From positions 45,809-109,808 of the forward strand of contig JAANBB010000095.1 in assembly GCA_014621425.1 (NCBI GenBank): a DNA stretch of 64,000 nucleotides, written 5' to 3'. The first letter of the stretch is position 1, and each line of letters starts with the position of its first letter. A program made the translations under genes and the position numbers. Below the pieces are notes generated by a model, which saw nothing but the letters and a program-made list of their open reading frames with translations, was not told where the DNA came from and did not search any database. This document shows, one piece after another, positions 23,045 to 35,739 of the stretch. Origin of the DNA: Cylindrodendrum hubeiense (taxonomy: Eukaryota; Ascomycota; Sordariomycetes; Hypocreales; Nectriaceae).

Positions 23045-24887
23045 TTACACAGAGAACAAGACGATCTCACCCCGCTCGTTCTGGCGTAGTCGCAGTGATC
23101 GCCAGAGTTCCTTCTCTTCAACGACCTTGCCCGTTTCGGCACCGCTCGCCTGGCGCTCTCGGTGGAAGCGCTTCAGCACCTTGTTCATGCTGCACCCGCG
23201 CTCGCTCTCAGGTCCCTTGTTGACAAAGCTGAGGAACATGTCGGCACGGGGCTTGTAGAGAATAACTTGGCTCTCACGAGCCTCTTCCTTCTCAGTCTTG
23301 CCATCCTTGGAATGGGGTCGGTACTCAATGAGCTGCGGCGTCTTATCCTTGCTCTTCTTAGAAGATGATGACTTGGACTTCTTGGTCTTGCTACTCTTAG
23401 TCTTGACCTTGGTTTTGGTCTGCTTTCCCGAAATCATGCCAAAGATGCTGTTGGTGACTTGGCCGTGCTTCGCGTGCTTAGAGTGCTTTGTGTGCTTCGA
23501 CTTCTTCAATGGGCTCGCAGGGGAGACTTCTGGGACGTCGCCTCCAGAGTAGTCGGGGGACGGCGGGAAGACAGGGCGCATCATACGGTTGAGGCCACCA
23601 GTAAGGCCAGTGTGTAGGGGAGGGGGGGCATCGGTCATCTCTTGGTCGGTGGGAACATCGACGTGGAGTCGCTTGCGCTTCTTGTCCTTCTTCTCGCTGC
23701 CCTCCTTGCTCTTGCGTCGCGCATGTTTCGGGGCCGGGGTGACGAAGGCGGCGCTGGGCAGAGTATCGGCTCCATACTGCACGAGAGCGTCCTCGTCGAC
23801 GTAGGAGGCCGGGTCGAGGGGATCGAGGAGGGCCTCCTTCGGGGCTCGTATCGTACCAGAGAGTTACCATGATCGACATCAGGTAGATCATGGTCACTGG
23901 TGATGTTCATGTTGGAGGCATTGGGGGTCTGTCCGCTCGCCACTAGGAACTCGAAGACGTCGACATGATCATCGTTGGCGGAAGGCGGGGTGGGCGCCTC
24001 TGGCGGGGGCTCAGAGGGAGACTTCTCGTCCTCGGTCTGGCCTTCGTACTCGGCCCAGTCGTACTCGCGGTCCTCGCCGCAGTCCTCGACGTAAGCGTTG
24101 TGAGCCATGTCGGTGTTGTTGTTGTTGGTGGCGGTCTGGTTGTGGTTGTGGTTCTGGTACTGGTTGTGGTAGCTGTTGTTGTTGTTATTATTGTTGTTGT
24201 ATTGCTGGTTGTTCTGTTGCTGGTTGTTCTGCTTCTTCGACTTGTCCTTATAGAGAGCACCTTGGTACTTCTGATCTTCGGTCATGCAACTCTGGATGAT
24301 GTCAGAAGAGGCGAGATGTAAGTCAGAGGAGGGATGATAGGATCCCCCTCTGCGGAGTGATACGTACAGTATGGAATCGATACTGGACACCGGGGAAGTG
24401 CACCATACAATCAATGCAGGTGAAGGTGGCACCACGGCAGCGGTTGCGATGAGGATCGAGCTTCTTCTTGGTGAGGACGTCACCACACTCCTATAGGGAA
24501 GACGGGTTAGAGAGGGCGAGAGGGGATGGGCGTAGTGGGATGCAAGACAATGGAGACTGGTCCGATGAGGCGGGGTGGTGTGCCAGGATATTTGAAGGAC
24601 GAGGCAATGGGAGGAAGGAGCTTGGAAAGGAGAGGATGTGGGCCAGCCGATCGGCGGCAGAGGAAGGGGTGTCCCTTGAAGGAGGCTGTCCGTACAAGAT
24701 GGTGTGGTGGGTGATGTCAAGCGCGGACGATGTCTGGGGGGTGGGTTGGATGTGGGTTGGAGTGGGCTATGGGAGGAGATTTGGGGGACTCGGGGATGGA
24801 GGGAGAGAGCGGCGGCGGCGACGCCAGAAACAGCAACAGGAATGGGCGAGCAGGGGAGTAACGTACCTCACATGAAAAGGAGACCAT
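23045..24887 (-). CDS. LYAR-type C2HC zinc-finger nucleolar protein, with apparent 1-nt frameshift
   Basis: Model complement(join(23045..24291, 24368..24490, 24867..24887)); introns 76 and 376 nt. Exon 1 encodes only M-V-S-F-S-C-E. The first 50 residues give two C2HC fingers (Cys6, Cys9, His21, Cys25 and Cys32, Cys35, His47, Cys50), the zf-LYAR signature. An Asn/Gln-rich stretch and an acidic stretch follow. The C-terminal half is Lys/Ser-rich, nucleolar-like. Exon 3 runs in one frame to about 23845 and in another from there to the stop. The join falls in a run of four C (minus strand) at 23841-23844. Reading one more C there links N-S-L-V-R-Y-E-P to K-E-A-L-L-D-P-L-D-P without a gap. No good intron fits: a 41-nt candidate has donor GTCGAT. 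Sequencing error is the simplest explanation; a real break is possible. The family acts in ribosome biogenesis. Confidence 0.8.
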
Positions 24888-27800
24888 GATGGCGGCAACA
24901 ACACTGGAGTGTCAGTGATTGGGTGCCACGGATTGACGAGGCCGTCTGGAGCTGAGTGGCTCGCGGTATTTGACGGAAGAGGTGCAATGCTTTTTGGGGA
25001 GCGTTGCAGAAGTGCGGCTTCGTGAGTGGACGGCGCAATGACCAGCAGATGGATGCGCTGCGATTCGGCCGAGGGACGCTGGCAGTTGAAAATAAATCGG
25101 GGGCGGCGGTGCAGAAAAGTGCAGTGCCGTGGGGAGCCCGGGTTTTTTGTTTGGTTCAGGGCGATGAGCTGATGCAGTTGCTGGCGCTGGAGCTGGCGCT
25201 GTTGCGGTTGGTGTTCCTCTGTTGGTTGCGGCTGCTGCTTGTACTTGGGGGCGGCACGGAGGGCGAAGCAAGGAGGCAAGGGGGCATTCGAGGAGGATGA
25301 AGGAATGCGTCTCAGAACGGGAGTTGACGATACGAATCGAGTCGACGGCCGAGCGAGGGGGAGCAAACAGAATCCAGATGGAGGGGCGGGCGAGTGAGAT
25401 GAGCGCCAGAGTCAGGTGGAGGGTAGTGGCCAGGGTCCGTCCGTCAGCGGCGGGCACGCACGGCGGGCACGGTTGCGTTGCGGATGCTGCGGCGGGCGGG
25501 AAGCTGGCTGGAGCGTCTGGTCGTCTGGGTTGTCTGGGTTGTAGCGTGATGATGGAGGCGCGGGTAGCGTGAGGGCGAGGGGGGCGTGTGACGGAAGGTT
25601 TTAATTAAGGAGATGACGCGTGAGCATCGAGGGACGGATGAGATGGAGGAAAAGAGTTGGAGGGGGGGAAACGAGGAACCCAGAGGACCAGATACCGAGA
25701 CCAGAGGGCCGTCGCTCAAATTGCGACGCTCGTTGTGTGTGTGGGCGAAAAGTGTGAGAGAGAGGTTTTGGGCGTTGTTTGTGGATGCCCAGATGAAACT
25801 TGCGGCAAGCTAGGAGCCCAGCGCCCAGGAGCCCAGCAGCCCAGCAGCCCAGCAACACAACAACAAGCACAACGGCACCCAAGACGCTGAAAAACTCAAA
25901 AAGCCCAGCGAGGCGATGGGCAGAGCACCAGCGTCGTGGTTGGGCAACTGGGCGCCGCCCCGTCCTATCAGACGCTGCAACAGCACCCTTCCGGGCGACG
26001 ATGGGCTGCAACGGGGCTGCGATGGGCTGCTACGGGACCCATCCTACCGCTACGGCGACGCCACCAGTGCCCACCACAACCACCACGGCCGGGAGGGCCC
26101 TGGACAACACACGCAAACCCCCAGCAACGGCGTAACACGCTACGGGGTACGTATCTTCAGAGCGCCCCCCCCAGCGCAATCCCCAAACTCGGCTGAGGCG
26201 ACGTCACCATTGGCTCGATGGCACCACGGCAGGACATGCCTCAATGCCGCGGGGGTCACACGGGGGCGGGACACCAATGGGCTGATGAGCGCTCGGTGTT
26301 GGAGGTGGTGTCTCGCGTCTCACGTTCGTTCCCATGTCCCATGTCCCACGTCCGAGGGGTCAGAGGGGTCAGAGGGGTCAGGTCAGAGGGGAGCCATCGT
26401 GGAGCCATGGGCGACTACAGGGTGTCTACTGCGTCCAAGTACAGCGAGTTTACAGGGTGGTCGTGTCTTACCCCGTGGCGCCGCTCCTCCCTCATGCAGC
26501 TCCCGGGACTCCTGGCTCAGTGGGATGCGGTCGCAACTCCGGGTTCTGGTCGAGCTGCTGCCGTCTGGCGTCAACAACACGCGCGTCGTGGTGCATGTTC
26601 CGCAGCTGAATGGCTGATCCCCTTCCAAAGGTGCCCAAAGAGCCTGCCGTGCAGCGCGCCGCAGCCCCAAAGCGCTCGCTGGGCCGCTGGACCTTGAAAT
26701 GTTCCCACTCTGGCAAGGCTCTACTGCAGGGCTAGCCAACAGGCTGGCTCTCTCTACTGGGTCGTCAGCCCAATGTTCGCGCTGCTTGCGGGGCGATAGA
26801 GACAGAGAAGAAGAAGAAAAAAAAGCTTGCCCAGGGTAAGGCTTCTTGTCAACGATCTAACGGGGGGGCAATGGGACGTTGGAAGAAGGCTTGGCCGCAG
26901 GGGATTGGAGGGATTGGGCCGATGCGGTCGCATCCTTCTTCCTGGGGTCTCCCTCAGTAACCGCCGGCCACCACTTTGAGAGATTGATACCCTCCATCAC
27001 CAACGGCATCTCCATCGCTTTGAGCCAACCACAGTCGATATCCAGGACACAGACAATCCTGTGCGCTTCTGCGACTCGAGCCGGCGCGTCTAACGCGCAT
27101 CCACAGACCTTGATTGGGATTCCAGCTGCGCCCTTGCATCCCATCCTTGGGCTCTATTTGCGAGTCCTCAGGCTCTTAGTGCATCATCTTTAGATCCTTA
27201 GCACACATCCCTCTCCCCAAGCTAAGTTCCCTCGTGAGAGAAGAAGAAGAAAAAACTCGATGTTAGCCCCAGAGTGCCCACCAGCTCCCAACTCCACATG
27301 CAAGATAACAGCCTCAACGGCGCCAGATCTGGAGCGAGGCTGGCCAGATAGCTCGTCTGATTTCTTTTTTTTTTTCTCGCACTTTGGCTCGCCCCATGCG
27401 CCACTGGTCATGGATACCCTCGCCTCATGCTCATCTCACATCGCAGCCGTCGAATGGGGTTCGTTACCAACGGGTCTCGTGCCCGCCGTAGCAGGGCGAC
27501 TAGAAACAAACGACCAAGGTGGGTGGTGGGTTCACAAAGCAAGGTGAGGCGGGTTTCAGGGGCCATCCCTGGGTCAATGGGGGTGTCCTGGGACAATTCA
27601 GACTTTCTGCTGCGGCTCGTCACGTCACAAAGCTGAGGAATGCATTCGTCAGCCCCTCCAACCGGGGAAGACGGCGGGATAAATGAGACGAGACAAAGGG
27701 CCAGAGACGGCCCGGAGCTTGCTGCATGCCATTCAAGAAAGCCCAGACTTCCGGAGCTGGTTTGGGTATCAGAATGTGAATTCCGTGCCCATCTCGACGT

Positions 27801-30088
27801 CTAATACGCTCGCCCAGCCCAGGGGAGCTATGCAGGTGCTGGTATTCTCCAAGCTTCCCCTCACACGCTTGCGTCTGTGTCCCAAGGAGGAGGCGGCACC
27901 TGTCTCGTATACAGCCACATTCTTGGCTAGAGCGGATTGCGTGGTCTCAAAGCTGGCTTCCCGAGGTATTGGATGTACTAGCCCGCCAAACTTGGGCCAA
28001 ACTTGGGGTAGGTCAGTATGGTTCTTATGCAGGTCCCCGATGTGGTCGACCCGGGTCAGCGTCAGAAATAGAAACAGTGTCGGCTGTACCAAGTATAGTG
28101 CATAACCACAGCCGCCTTGGTGAAACTGAATTGGCCAAAGCACGTCTTGTCGAGCGGCATCGTCATCGGCTGCGAAGCTTCCTCGCAGCGCAGGAGTGGT
28201 TACGTATGCAGCACAGCTCCAGCAGGGCCAGCATGGCCAGCATGGGACACCTCATTACAGGGAGCACACGTGCACCGCAATATCTGCATACATACGGAGC
28301 AGTAGTGGCGTCAGATCTCGGTCGGAAGAACGGCTGAGCTCGCCCGCCAATGCGCCGCCGTCCATCATGGTCACGGTCTCAAGCAATACATAAATAGGAT
28401 TAATTACCTCCCATCTCGGTGCTACTGGGTGCCCCTCTCAGCACCCCTTGGCCTCGTGGTCATGCTCCGTCTCGGAGAAGGTCGCCAAGGAGCGCGTTGC
28501 GCGTAGAAGCTTCCTAATCGGGCACATGGCGGTTGCTTCATTTCCACCGACATCATCATCACGCTCGTCCTGGCGCTGAGCTAGGTCTCGTCATTGTCTC
28601 GCCTACGGGCATTGCGCTAGAGTCAATCAAAGCACCGCAGTGGACTGACTGCAGGTTCCAGCTATGTGAACGGCCTTGCGTGAGCGCGTGAGCGTGACCG
28701 TGTGTGCTGGCAATGCATAAGCCCTGGAATTGAGTTGATACTATGTATGTATGGTTTGATTTGATGGTGTTTGATTTGCTTTCTCACGCTTTCTTTTCTT
28801 TTTCTTCTTCCTTTCCTCCTCCTCTCGGCGGACGGTAGTTTCCCGTCGCTATCTTGTCTTGGCTTTTGTTTTGGAAGAAGAACCGTCCTCCGCAAACCTC
28901 CCCCCTTGTGTTTTTAACGCGATGGCGACAAAGGCGTTTCGCTTGTTGGCGTGCGGTTTCATTTGGCCCGATGGTGGCTTGGTACTTTCGAGAGATCGTG
29001 CCCGAGGTATCTCCCTGCAAAACTAATACGAGACGATACTTCTTATGCACGTCACGCATGTACCATCATCTCAGCTCGGTGGAGAGAGAATCATGCGGCC
29101 CCACCGAACTGGTGAGCGTTCTGGCGTGCGTCTCGGTTCGCCGTAGAATGTCCCTGAGGGTTCTGAGTCCGGACTGAGTCCGGAGGTTGAGAGCTTCAGC
29201 ACCTACCACCAGCGAGGAAATAAGGTCCCAGCTGGAGGCAAAGCAAGAGCACGTTGTGGTGAGGTGAGGTAAGCCGGCTCATCCTCAATCAAACTGTTGA
29301 GCTACCTCAGGTATCATTATCGCCGTAATTGCCTACCTTAAAGTGCCTACCTGTCAAAACAAAACCACGTCGATTTCCACTCGCCATCACTCTTTACCAT
29401 CACCACATTCACCACCTTCACCGTCGCCTGCCGCTGCAAGGGACCATCTCTATTCCCTGCTCCCTGCTCTCCCTCGTCCCTCGCTCCGTCCCTCGCTCCG
29501 CACTGCGCTCCGCACCATCATCCCATCCCACGCACCTCCAGCCTCGGCTCTGTCGACCCCCAAGCCCGCCTCTGCGTCCTCGTGCATAATGGTGCCTTAA
29601 ACGGAATCGCTCCCGAGAACAGATACGGCAGGGTCCAAACACAAGCAAGCGATCCTCCGTGCACGAGTGACCTTGCATTCTCGCATTCGCGGCCGCGCCC
29701 GGAGACTATCGACTTGCCATCTCCCGATCTCCGCTTGCCACGTTCCGACCTCTCGCCATCTGCACCTCCGGCCTGCTGGTCCCCGATTCGAGAAGCCCAG
29801 TTCCCACGTCACAGCTCACAGCTGTCAACCTGCCAACTCCAAGCCTTGCCCGTCCATTCGCTCAAACATCAACACCTGACACACTGCCTCACGGTCCATT
29901 GAGTTGGTTACCGTCCCTGGATACCCATTGCCGCTACTGTCGGCCATTGCTTTTGCCGCTGCTGGGCTTGTTCCGGCTCATTTCTTTGTGATCCCCTTTC
30001 CATCCTCTGCCAGTTTGCTCGTCGGCAAGCCGGGCTTGCTTGGGTCACCGCATTTTCGACCCTCGCTACCACCCCCCAGCTGTAATAG
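24888..30088. other. 5.2-kb region without a recognised gene
   Basis: Divergent spacer between the LYAR-like gene and the hydrolase. Many frames of 60-230 codons exist because the DNA is GC-rich, but they overlap on both strands, are Ser/Arg/Pro-biased and show no domain. A 9-bp tandem repeat lies at 26352-26390. Possible 5' UTR introns of either neighbour, or a noncoding RNA, cannot be judged from sequence alone. Confidence 0.5.
26352..26390. repeat. Short 9-bp tandem repeat
   Basis: About four copies of CAGAGGGGT, the last offset by a partial unit. Low-complexity, no visible role. Confidence 0.8.
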
Positions 30089-31545
30089 ATGCCCGGCAAA
30101 ACACATCGCTCAACCATGTCCTCTTCAAACCCTCCTCCTTCTTCCCCTTCCACCAGCTACCTGGAGCAGACCGTCTCGCTCCTGAGCTCCGTCGCCAGCT
30201 ACATGCGTCTGCCTGCACTGGCTTCAACGGTACGTCAGTCTGGCCACGCACGAGGCACAAGCAGAAGCACAAGCACAGCGCAATGCCACCTCACCCAGTC
30301 TCCCATCCGGCCGCCATCCACTGGGATGCAGCCAGGTCCCAGTTCTAGTTCCGGTTCCGACAAGCTGACCAATTCATACGCAGGGCATCGCCGCCGTCCT
30401 CACTTCGCTGCTGTACTTCAAGCAAAAGTCCGTCTCCCTCCACATCTCCCTCCACATCTCCCAATCTCCGTCGCGTCTCTGTCCTCCACGCCTCGTCGTG
30501 TGACCCGCTTTGCGCCCCCGCTAACACACATATCCTTGCATTAGGGCATTGATTTATCCGAGCCACATTCCAGCAAATTCTCGAACCGACATTCCCAAAC
30601 CTTCTGACTATGCTCTCAAAGATTTTGAAGAGCTTGTCATCCCAACCGACGATGGCGAGAAGCTCTCGGCCTACTACATCCGCGGCCCCCGCGGCGGTCG
30701 CAACTCCAATGTTACCGTCTTGATGTTCCACGGCAATGCGGGAAACATCGGCCACCGATTGCCCATTGCCCGCATGATCATCAACTACATTGGGTGCAAC
30801 GTTTTCATGCTCGAGTATCGAGGCTATGGCGCCTCCACTGGCGAGCCTGACGAGTCAGGCTTGACCATTGACGCCCAGACTGGTCTCAACTACCTGCGCC
30901 AGCGCGCAGAGACGAGAGACCACAGGCTCATCATCTACGGCCAGAGCCTGGGCGGAGCCGTCAGCGTCAAGCTCGTGGCTAAGAACCAGGAAGCTGGAGA
31001 CATCGCCGGTTTGATCCTTGAAAATACGTTCCTCTCCATCCGGAAGCTCATCCCTTCCGTGGTGCCCCCGGCCAAGTACCTTACCCTGCTTTGCCACCAG
31101 GTCTGGCCCAGTGAGTCGGCATTGCCGAACATTAACAAGGTGCCAACCCTCTTCATCAGTGGCTTGCAGGACGAGATTGTACCGTGAGTCTCCCCTCTTA
31201 TTTCTTTTCTTCTTCCCATGATCTTATGATGATCCAATTACATCACCCACAAAATATGATGACCACTTGTGGTCGTGATTTGAAACCCGAATGTCCTCTG
31301 ACCGATCAATCCAATCCTTCCTTCCTGACTGCCCGCTCTACGTCGCGAATACCAGACTAATACTCTGCAGACCCAAACACATGCGCCAGCTTTATGAGCT
31401 TTCCAAAGCCCCCTTCAAGCGGTGGAAGCCCCTGCCCGGGGGCGATCACAACTCGAGCGTCCTCGAAGAAGGTTATTTCGAGGCCGTGGCCGACTTTGTT
31501 GCCGAAGTGACGAGCGAAAAACCACGAGAGCAGACCCGCTTATAG
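30089..31545 (+). CDS. Bem46/ABHD13-type alpha/beta hydrolase, about 332 aa
   Basis: Model join(30089..30229, 30384..30427, 30545..31183, 31371..31545), 999 nt in frame. A second in-frame ATG at 30116 (323 aa) is equally plausible. N-terminus: a hydrophobic segment formed across exons 1 and 2 (G-I-A-A-V-L-T-S-L-L-Y-F) gives a membrane anchor. The hydrolase domain starts at L-I-Y-P-S and has F-H-G-N-A-G, L-E-Y-R-G-Y-G, nucleophile Ser196 in G-Q-S-L-G-G, Asp271 in L-Q-D-E-I and His301 in G-D-H-N (numbers from the first ATG). The second donor is GTCCGT, weak but required by frame and by the YFKQK-A-L-I-Y-P join. Bem46 proteins are linked to polarity at the ER/plasma-membrane interface in fungi; the true substrate is unknown. 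Confidence 0.9.
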
Positions 31546-32207
31546 AATGGGACGTGATCCGGACACATAGAGCATTGAATCCCAACCGGGAATCGTATGG
31601 ACGCCCTATGATTGAATGATACCCCGCCTCTCCCATAGGGCCTCTGACGCCCTCCACCCTTTGCATACATATTCAAATCCAGGCATAAAAACAGAACTTT
31701 AGACACAAATATGATGAGACTATGATGAATCAACTTGGTGCACTCGTTCTGTGTTCGTGTGTGTGGTTGTTTCAGACCTAGCGGCGGGACTCGCCATGTG
31801 ATCCAACGTAACTATCCGAGGTGTGCCTCGTGATATCGAAAATCAGCATTAAAGTGGCATCCTGTCTCAGGCGAAGATGCCGTCAGGTTTTTTTTTGGGC
31901 TTGGCACTGCACCAAGTCATCTCTTTGTGTATCTCGTCACAAACAGGGTTCGCCCCGGGTACGACAATGCCCGTTTGTTCAGACAGCCAGTCCTGCGCAT
32001 AAGACAGGATCGCCCTCTCAGAATGTGCTTGGCTTTACATGTCATGTCAATGCAAAATCAACGAATAAAATACTGGTGTTAAAATATGTTGTCTTCGCGT
32101 AGCCTAGGGTAGTTCATGCGTGCATGACCCAGGTTTTATTTACTGGAGGCCAATCTGAGATATGGTATCGGGTCATGCAATGCGTCTTCGCTCCATCATA
32201 GCATCGT
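31546..32207. other. 660-bp convergent 3' region
   Basis: No gene. It contains the 3' ends of the hydrolase and of the NFX1-type gene; moderately AT-rich. Confidence 0.45.
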
Positions 32208-35200
32208 CTAGCACTCCACATCCCCATCTAGTGCCGCCCATACCTTGCCCGCCTCAGGTTGCTGGGGCTTCTTCTTCTTCAAGCCGACGAATCGGCGGCC
32301 AGGGGCCTTGGTAGCCTCTTCCTCGGCCGCAGAAGTTGTCCTCCACGAGGACGCGCGACCGGCAACGGCGCTCCAACCGCCTGCGCCGGGACGGCGGGGT
32401 ACCTCGCGACGGGTAATGGTGCCGCTGGCGTCGGCGTGGCAGAGCAGGATACCTTCAGCAAGCTTATCGCGGCGTAGAGTCTGTTCAAGCCGGGGCTTGA
32501 GGCTCGTAAGGCTTGTCTCGACAGAGGCGGAGCTCAGGAAGGCGGCGTACTGTGCCGTAGCCTTAATGAAAACCTCATCATTGGGCTCGATGTGGGTAAT
32601 GAAGTCGGCCTTGAACTGGAAGGATGAGAGTGTCGCCAGGTCGGTCGCCAAGCCGGTCACGATTTCCTCGATGGTGATGCCGAAGCGAGGAGTAGTCAAT
32701 ACGAACCCATTGAAAGGTTCACTTCCCATCTCCGGAGGACTCGGTGGTCGGATGGCCGCTTCGGCAGCGGCCTGGGCAGCCTGCGTGGCCCGGATCTTCA
32801 CGCACTGAGCGAGCGTCTTGGACGGAGCCGAGATAAAGCGGTCCGTCTTCCAGACGACCACAGCGCGCTGAGCATCGTGGTCATCGCTCTTGCTCTCGAG
32901 GCCAAAATCCTCGGCGAGGAGGTGCAGAAACTGACGCGACTGATTGCGCATGGGCTCGTATCGCAGACGGACCTCGTCCTGATTGGCGGTGAAGACACGA
33001 AACTGGCCCTCTTGAAGATCACCCCAGGTCTTGAACTCCTTGTAGAGTTTGAGTGTGTTGTCAGAGTAGGGAACATGGTCGTTGGTATGAGTCGCGGGAT
33101 CAATGTTGAGAGCAGCAGCGAGACGACGGTTACGGTCGAGACGTTCACACTCATCGTCGCACTTTTGCTCCGGGCGTACAGGTTCTGGGTTCAATGAGCC
33201 AGCTTGACACTTGAACTCCTTCTTGTGATTACCGCAGGGGCAGGCGATGAACATCTTCATCTGGCATACGTTTGACTCGTTACAGGCTAGAGTTGGGTAT
33301 TAGTGTTCTTCGAACTGCTATCAATACTAATACAGGAGTACTAACCGGTTTGTCCGTGGCAGACATTCTGGCAGGCATGGTTGCAGAAGAGTTTCGTCTT
33401 CCCACAGACCTGCTCACAGCCATTCTGAGCATCACCACACTCGCCAGGGCGATGGCAGAGCTTTCGGCATGCGTGAAGTCTAGGGAGCGCGTGAGTATTG
33501 TTGTCTTCTAGAGTTCGATGTAGGTTACTTACCCGCACTGAAGCTTCTTTCCACAGGCCTCCCCACAATGGGCAAGCTGAAGATGGCATGGCTTGTTGGC
33601 AAATGTCTTTTTTCCACAAGCGCAGGTCTTCTCTGTCAGGTAGGGACACGGGGGGCACTCGACGTCGTCAGAATGACATTGGTGATCAACCGTGGGATGA
33701 CCACAGGCTGGATGTCGTCTACACTTCGACGTGCAGTATGGCTGTCGAGTTCCACAGGGCTGAGGTGGTTGCAGAACAGTTGCGCCGCAACTGCAGCTAA
33801 TTTCTTCCCACACAGCCTCCGGGCAAGTCGAGCAGGGTCCGCGATGGCAGAGCTTGTCGCAGGAATGGCTGCCGCACTTCAGGGGTCGACCGCAGACCTG
33901 TAGACAAATATGTTCTGCCTCAACTGGGATAGAGTCGACACCAGAACGTTTCTTTTTCTGCTGAGCAATTCTCTGCTGTGCCTTCTTGTCGCCCGAGCAG
34001 CAACGCTCGCCACATCGGTGGCGTCCGCAATTCCTTGTTGCCTGGCAAACTTTGAAGCACAGAGGATTCTGAACATCACCTTGGTGGCAGAGGGTTTGGC
34101 TTGTAACTCGACCGCAGCGGCAATCAATGTCCATGATCTCGCCGCATGGGCTGCAGTCTCCAATATGACACAGAGACGTGCAGAGGTGGCCGCATGGTAG
34201 AAGCCTCTCACACGGCTTCTCACAGTGGGAAATTTCGTCCTCACAAGAGCTTCTCGTATGGTCCATGAGATCTTCGAGGAGGGTCTTTCCGCAGGGGCAA
34301 TGTGTAACCACATCCGGGGCCAAGGGGCAGTGTGCTGGCAGTTCATCTTGGGCATGACAAGATGTTTCGCATTTGTGTACACCACAGTCGTAGGCTCTCC
34401 CACACGTGTTTCCACAGTTGAAGGAGCCTGTAAACCAGGAGTCATTTGCTGGATCATAGGAGTCGCACACATCGTCTTGCTGGGAGCATTTCAACTCCTT
34501 GCCGACCTTCCCACAGTAACATTTAGCACTAATGGGAACAGGGCAATCTCCACAAAGCCCCGGGTGACAAGGTTGGGAACACATGTGCTCTCCGCAAGAA
34601 AGGAAATCACCACAGGCCTCTCGACAACTCCAGCCATTGTGATAGTCGGTCTCCCTGCAAGGCTTGCGATTTGTTTGCTTGCCACAATAGCAGGGCTCTG
34701 GTGGACTTAGCACTGCGCAAGGTGGGCAAGGTCCGGCGTGACATTGAAGAGGACAAGGATGAGGGCAGGTCGGTTTCGGTTTGGAACATGTCTGTCCACA
34801 AGAGTGTGGTGGCAGAAAGTTACTGGTCTGGCTTGGGTTGGTTTCTTTGCCACACCAGCAATGATATGAATTTGGTCCTTCGGATAGGTGCGAGTTGCAG
34901 CCAGGGCAACGCCATACTGGGTCGCCTGAGCCGTTGTCGATCTTCATCGAGCTGTCGTACCATTCTTGGGCACAGTTGAGATGGACAACGGTCCAACAGG
35001 TAGTGCAAGACCAAATTTTGCATTCCCGGATGATTTCCTCGGTGCAGACTCGGCATTCATAGTTAAAGTTGTTAATGTCCTCCTGGATTCGTTGCCAGAG
35101 TTCAGAGGCGGTGGACTTGGGGACCTCCACCCTAGACTTCTTCGGTTTCCGTCGATTCCGTGGTCTAGCAGCTATCTGATCTTGTGGTTGATGTTCAGAA

Positions 35201-35739
35201 CTAGGCTATTGGTCAGCGTCATCGATTCTGCAACGACCCCACGGGTTGGAGAAGACCTACCTTCTTGCAGGTACAGGCTGGCCAGGGACAAACTCTGGAG
35301 CATCTGCACTCAATGAAAGCTGTGCTTCCGTGTCCGCTTGGCTAACTTCGTCGGCTTCGGTGGTTAGGCGACCACCAAACCGCCGTTGGGGTCCCACCTG
35401 AAACGAGCCTCGTAATTGGGGTTCTGACCCACGAGCACCGCCAGACCGTCCGCCGCGTCTATTTCGTCTACCTCTCGAGGCACCTGAGCTTTCAGGAGGC
35501 GAAGACGAGTCTGGCTGGGCTGCCGACTGGGCCGTCGTCGAAGAACTGGGCTCTGGCGCATCTCCCTCGGCAGGGGCGTTTCTGCCCCCGCGAGAGGCAC
35601 CATTTCCATTTCCACTTCCACGGCCACGTCCCCTTCCGCCGCGGCCTCGACGGCGTCCTCCGCGAGAAGCTCCTCCTCTAGATCCCTGGGACTGACCATG
35701 GGACTGGTTGGGAGCCGGACCTCCCTCCCCCTCAGGCAT
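32208..35739 (-). CDS. NFX1/FAP1-type zinc-finger protein with R3H domain, 1119 aa
   Basis: Model complement(join(32208..33286, 33346..33479, 33533..35200, 35261..35739)), 3360 nt in frame; introns 59, 53 and 60 nt. The start chosen is M-P-E-G-E-G-G; upstream ATGs in the same frame are possible. Residues 15-80 are RGG/GR-rich. A variant RING/PHD finger sits at about 209-265 (C-R-V-C-T-E-E ... W-R-C-P-G-C). Repeated NF-X1 fingers (C-G ... H-x-C ... C-H-x-G-x-C) fill about 280-800. An R3H-like domain lies near 855-915 (D-A-Q-R-A-V-V-V-W-K-T-D-R-F). Every join restores a Cys-rich repeat, for example C-G-L-H-A-C-R-K-L-C across the second intron. Yeast FAP1 binds FKBP12 and counteracts rapamycin; human NFX1 is a transcriptional repressor/ubiquitin ligase. 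Confidence 0.92.

Noticed and set aside
23801..23880. Intron as explanation for the LYAR-like frame change
   Set aside because: The only frame-restoring GT...AG pairs are 20 nt or 41 nt with poor donors (GTACGA, GTCGAT) and no branch site; a missing C in the run is simpler.
25916..26617. 233-codon plus-strand frame in the 5.2-kb gap
   Set aside because: Composition follows GC skew and the 9-bp repeat; no recognisable domain.
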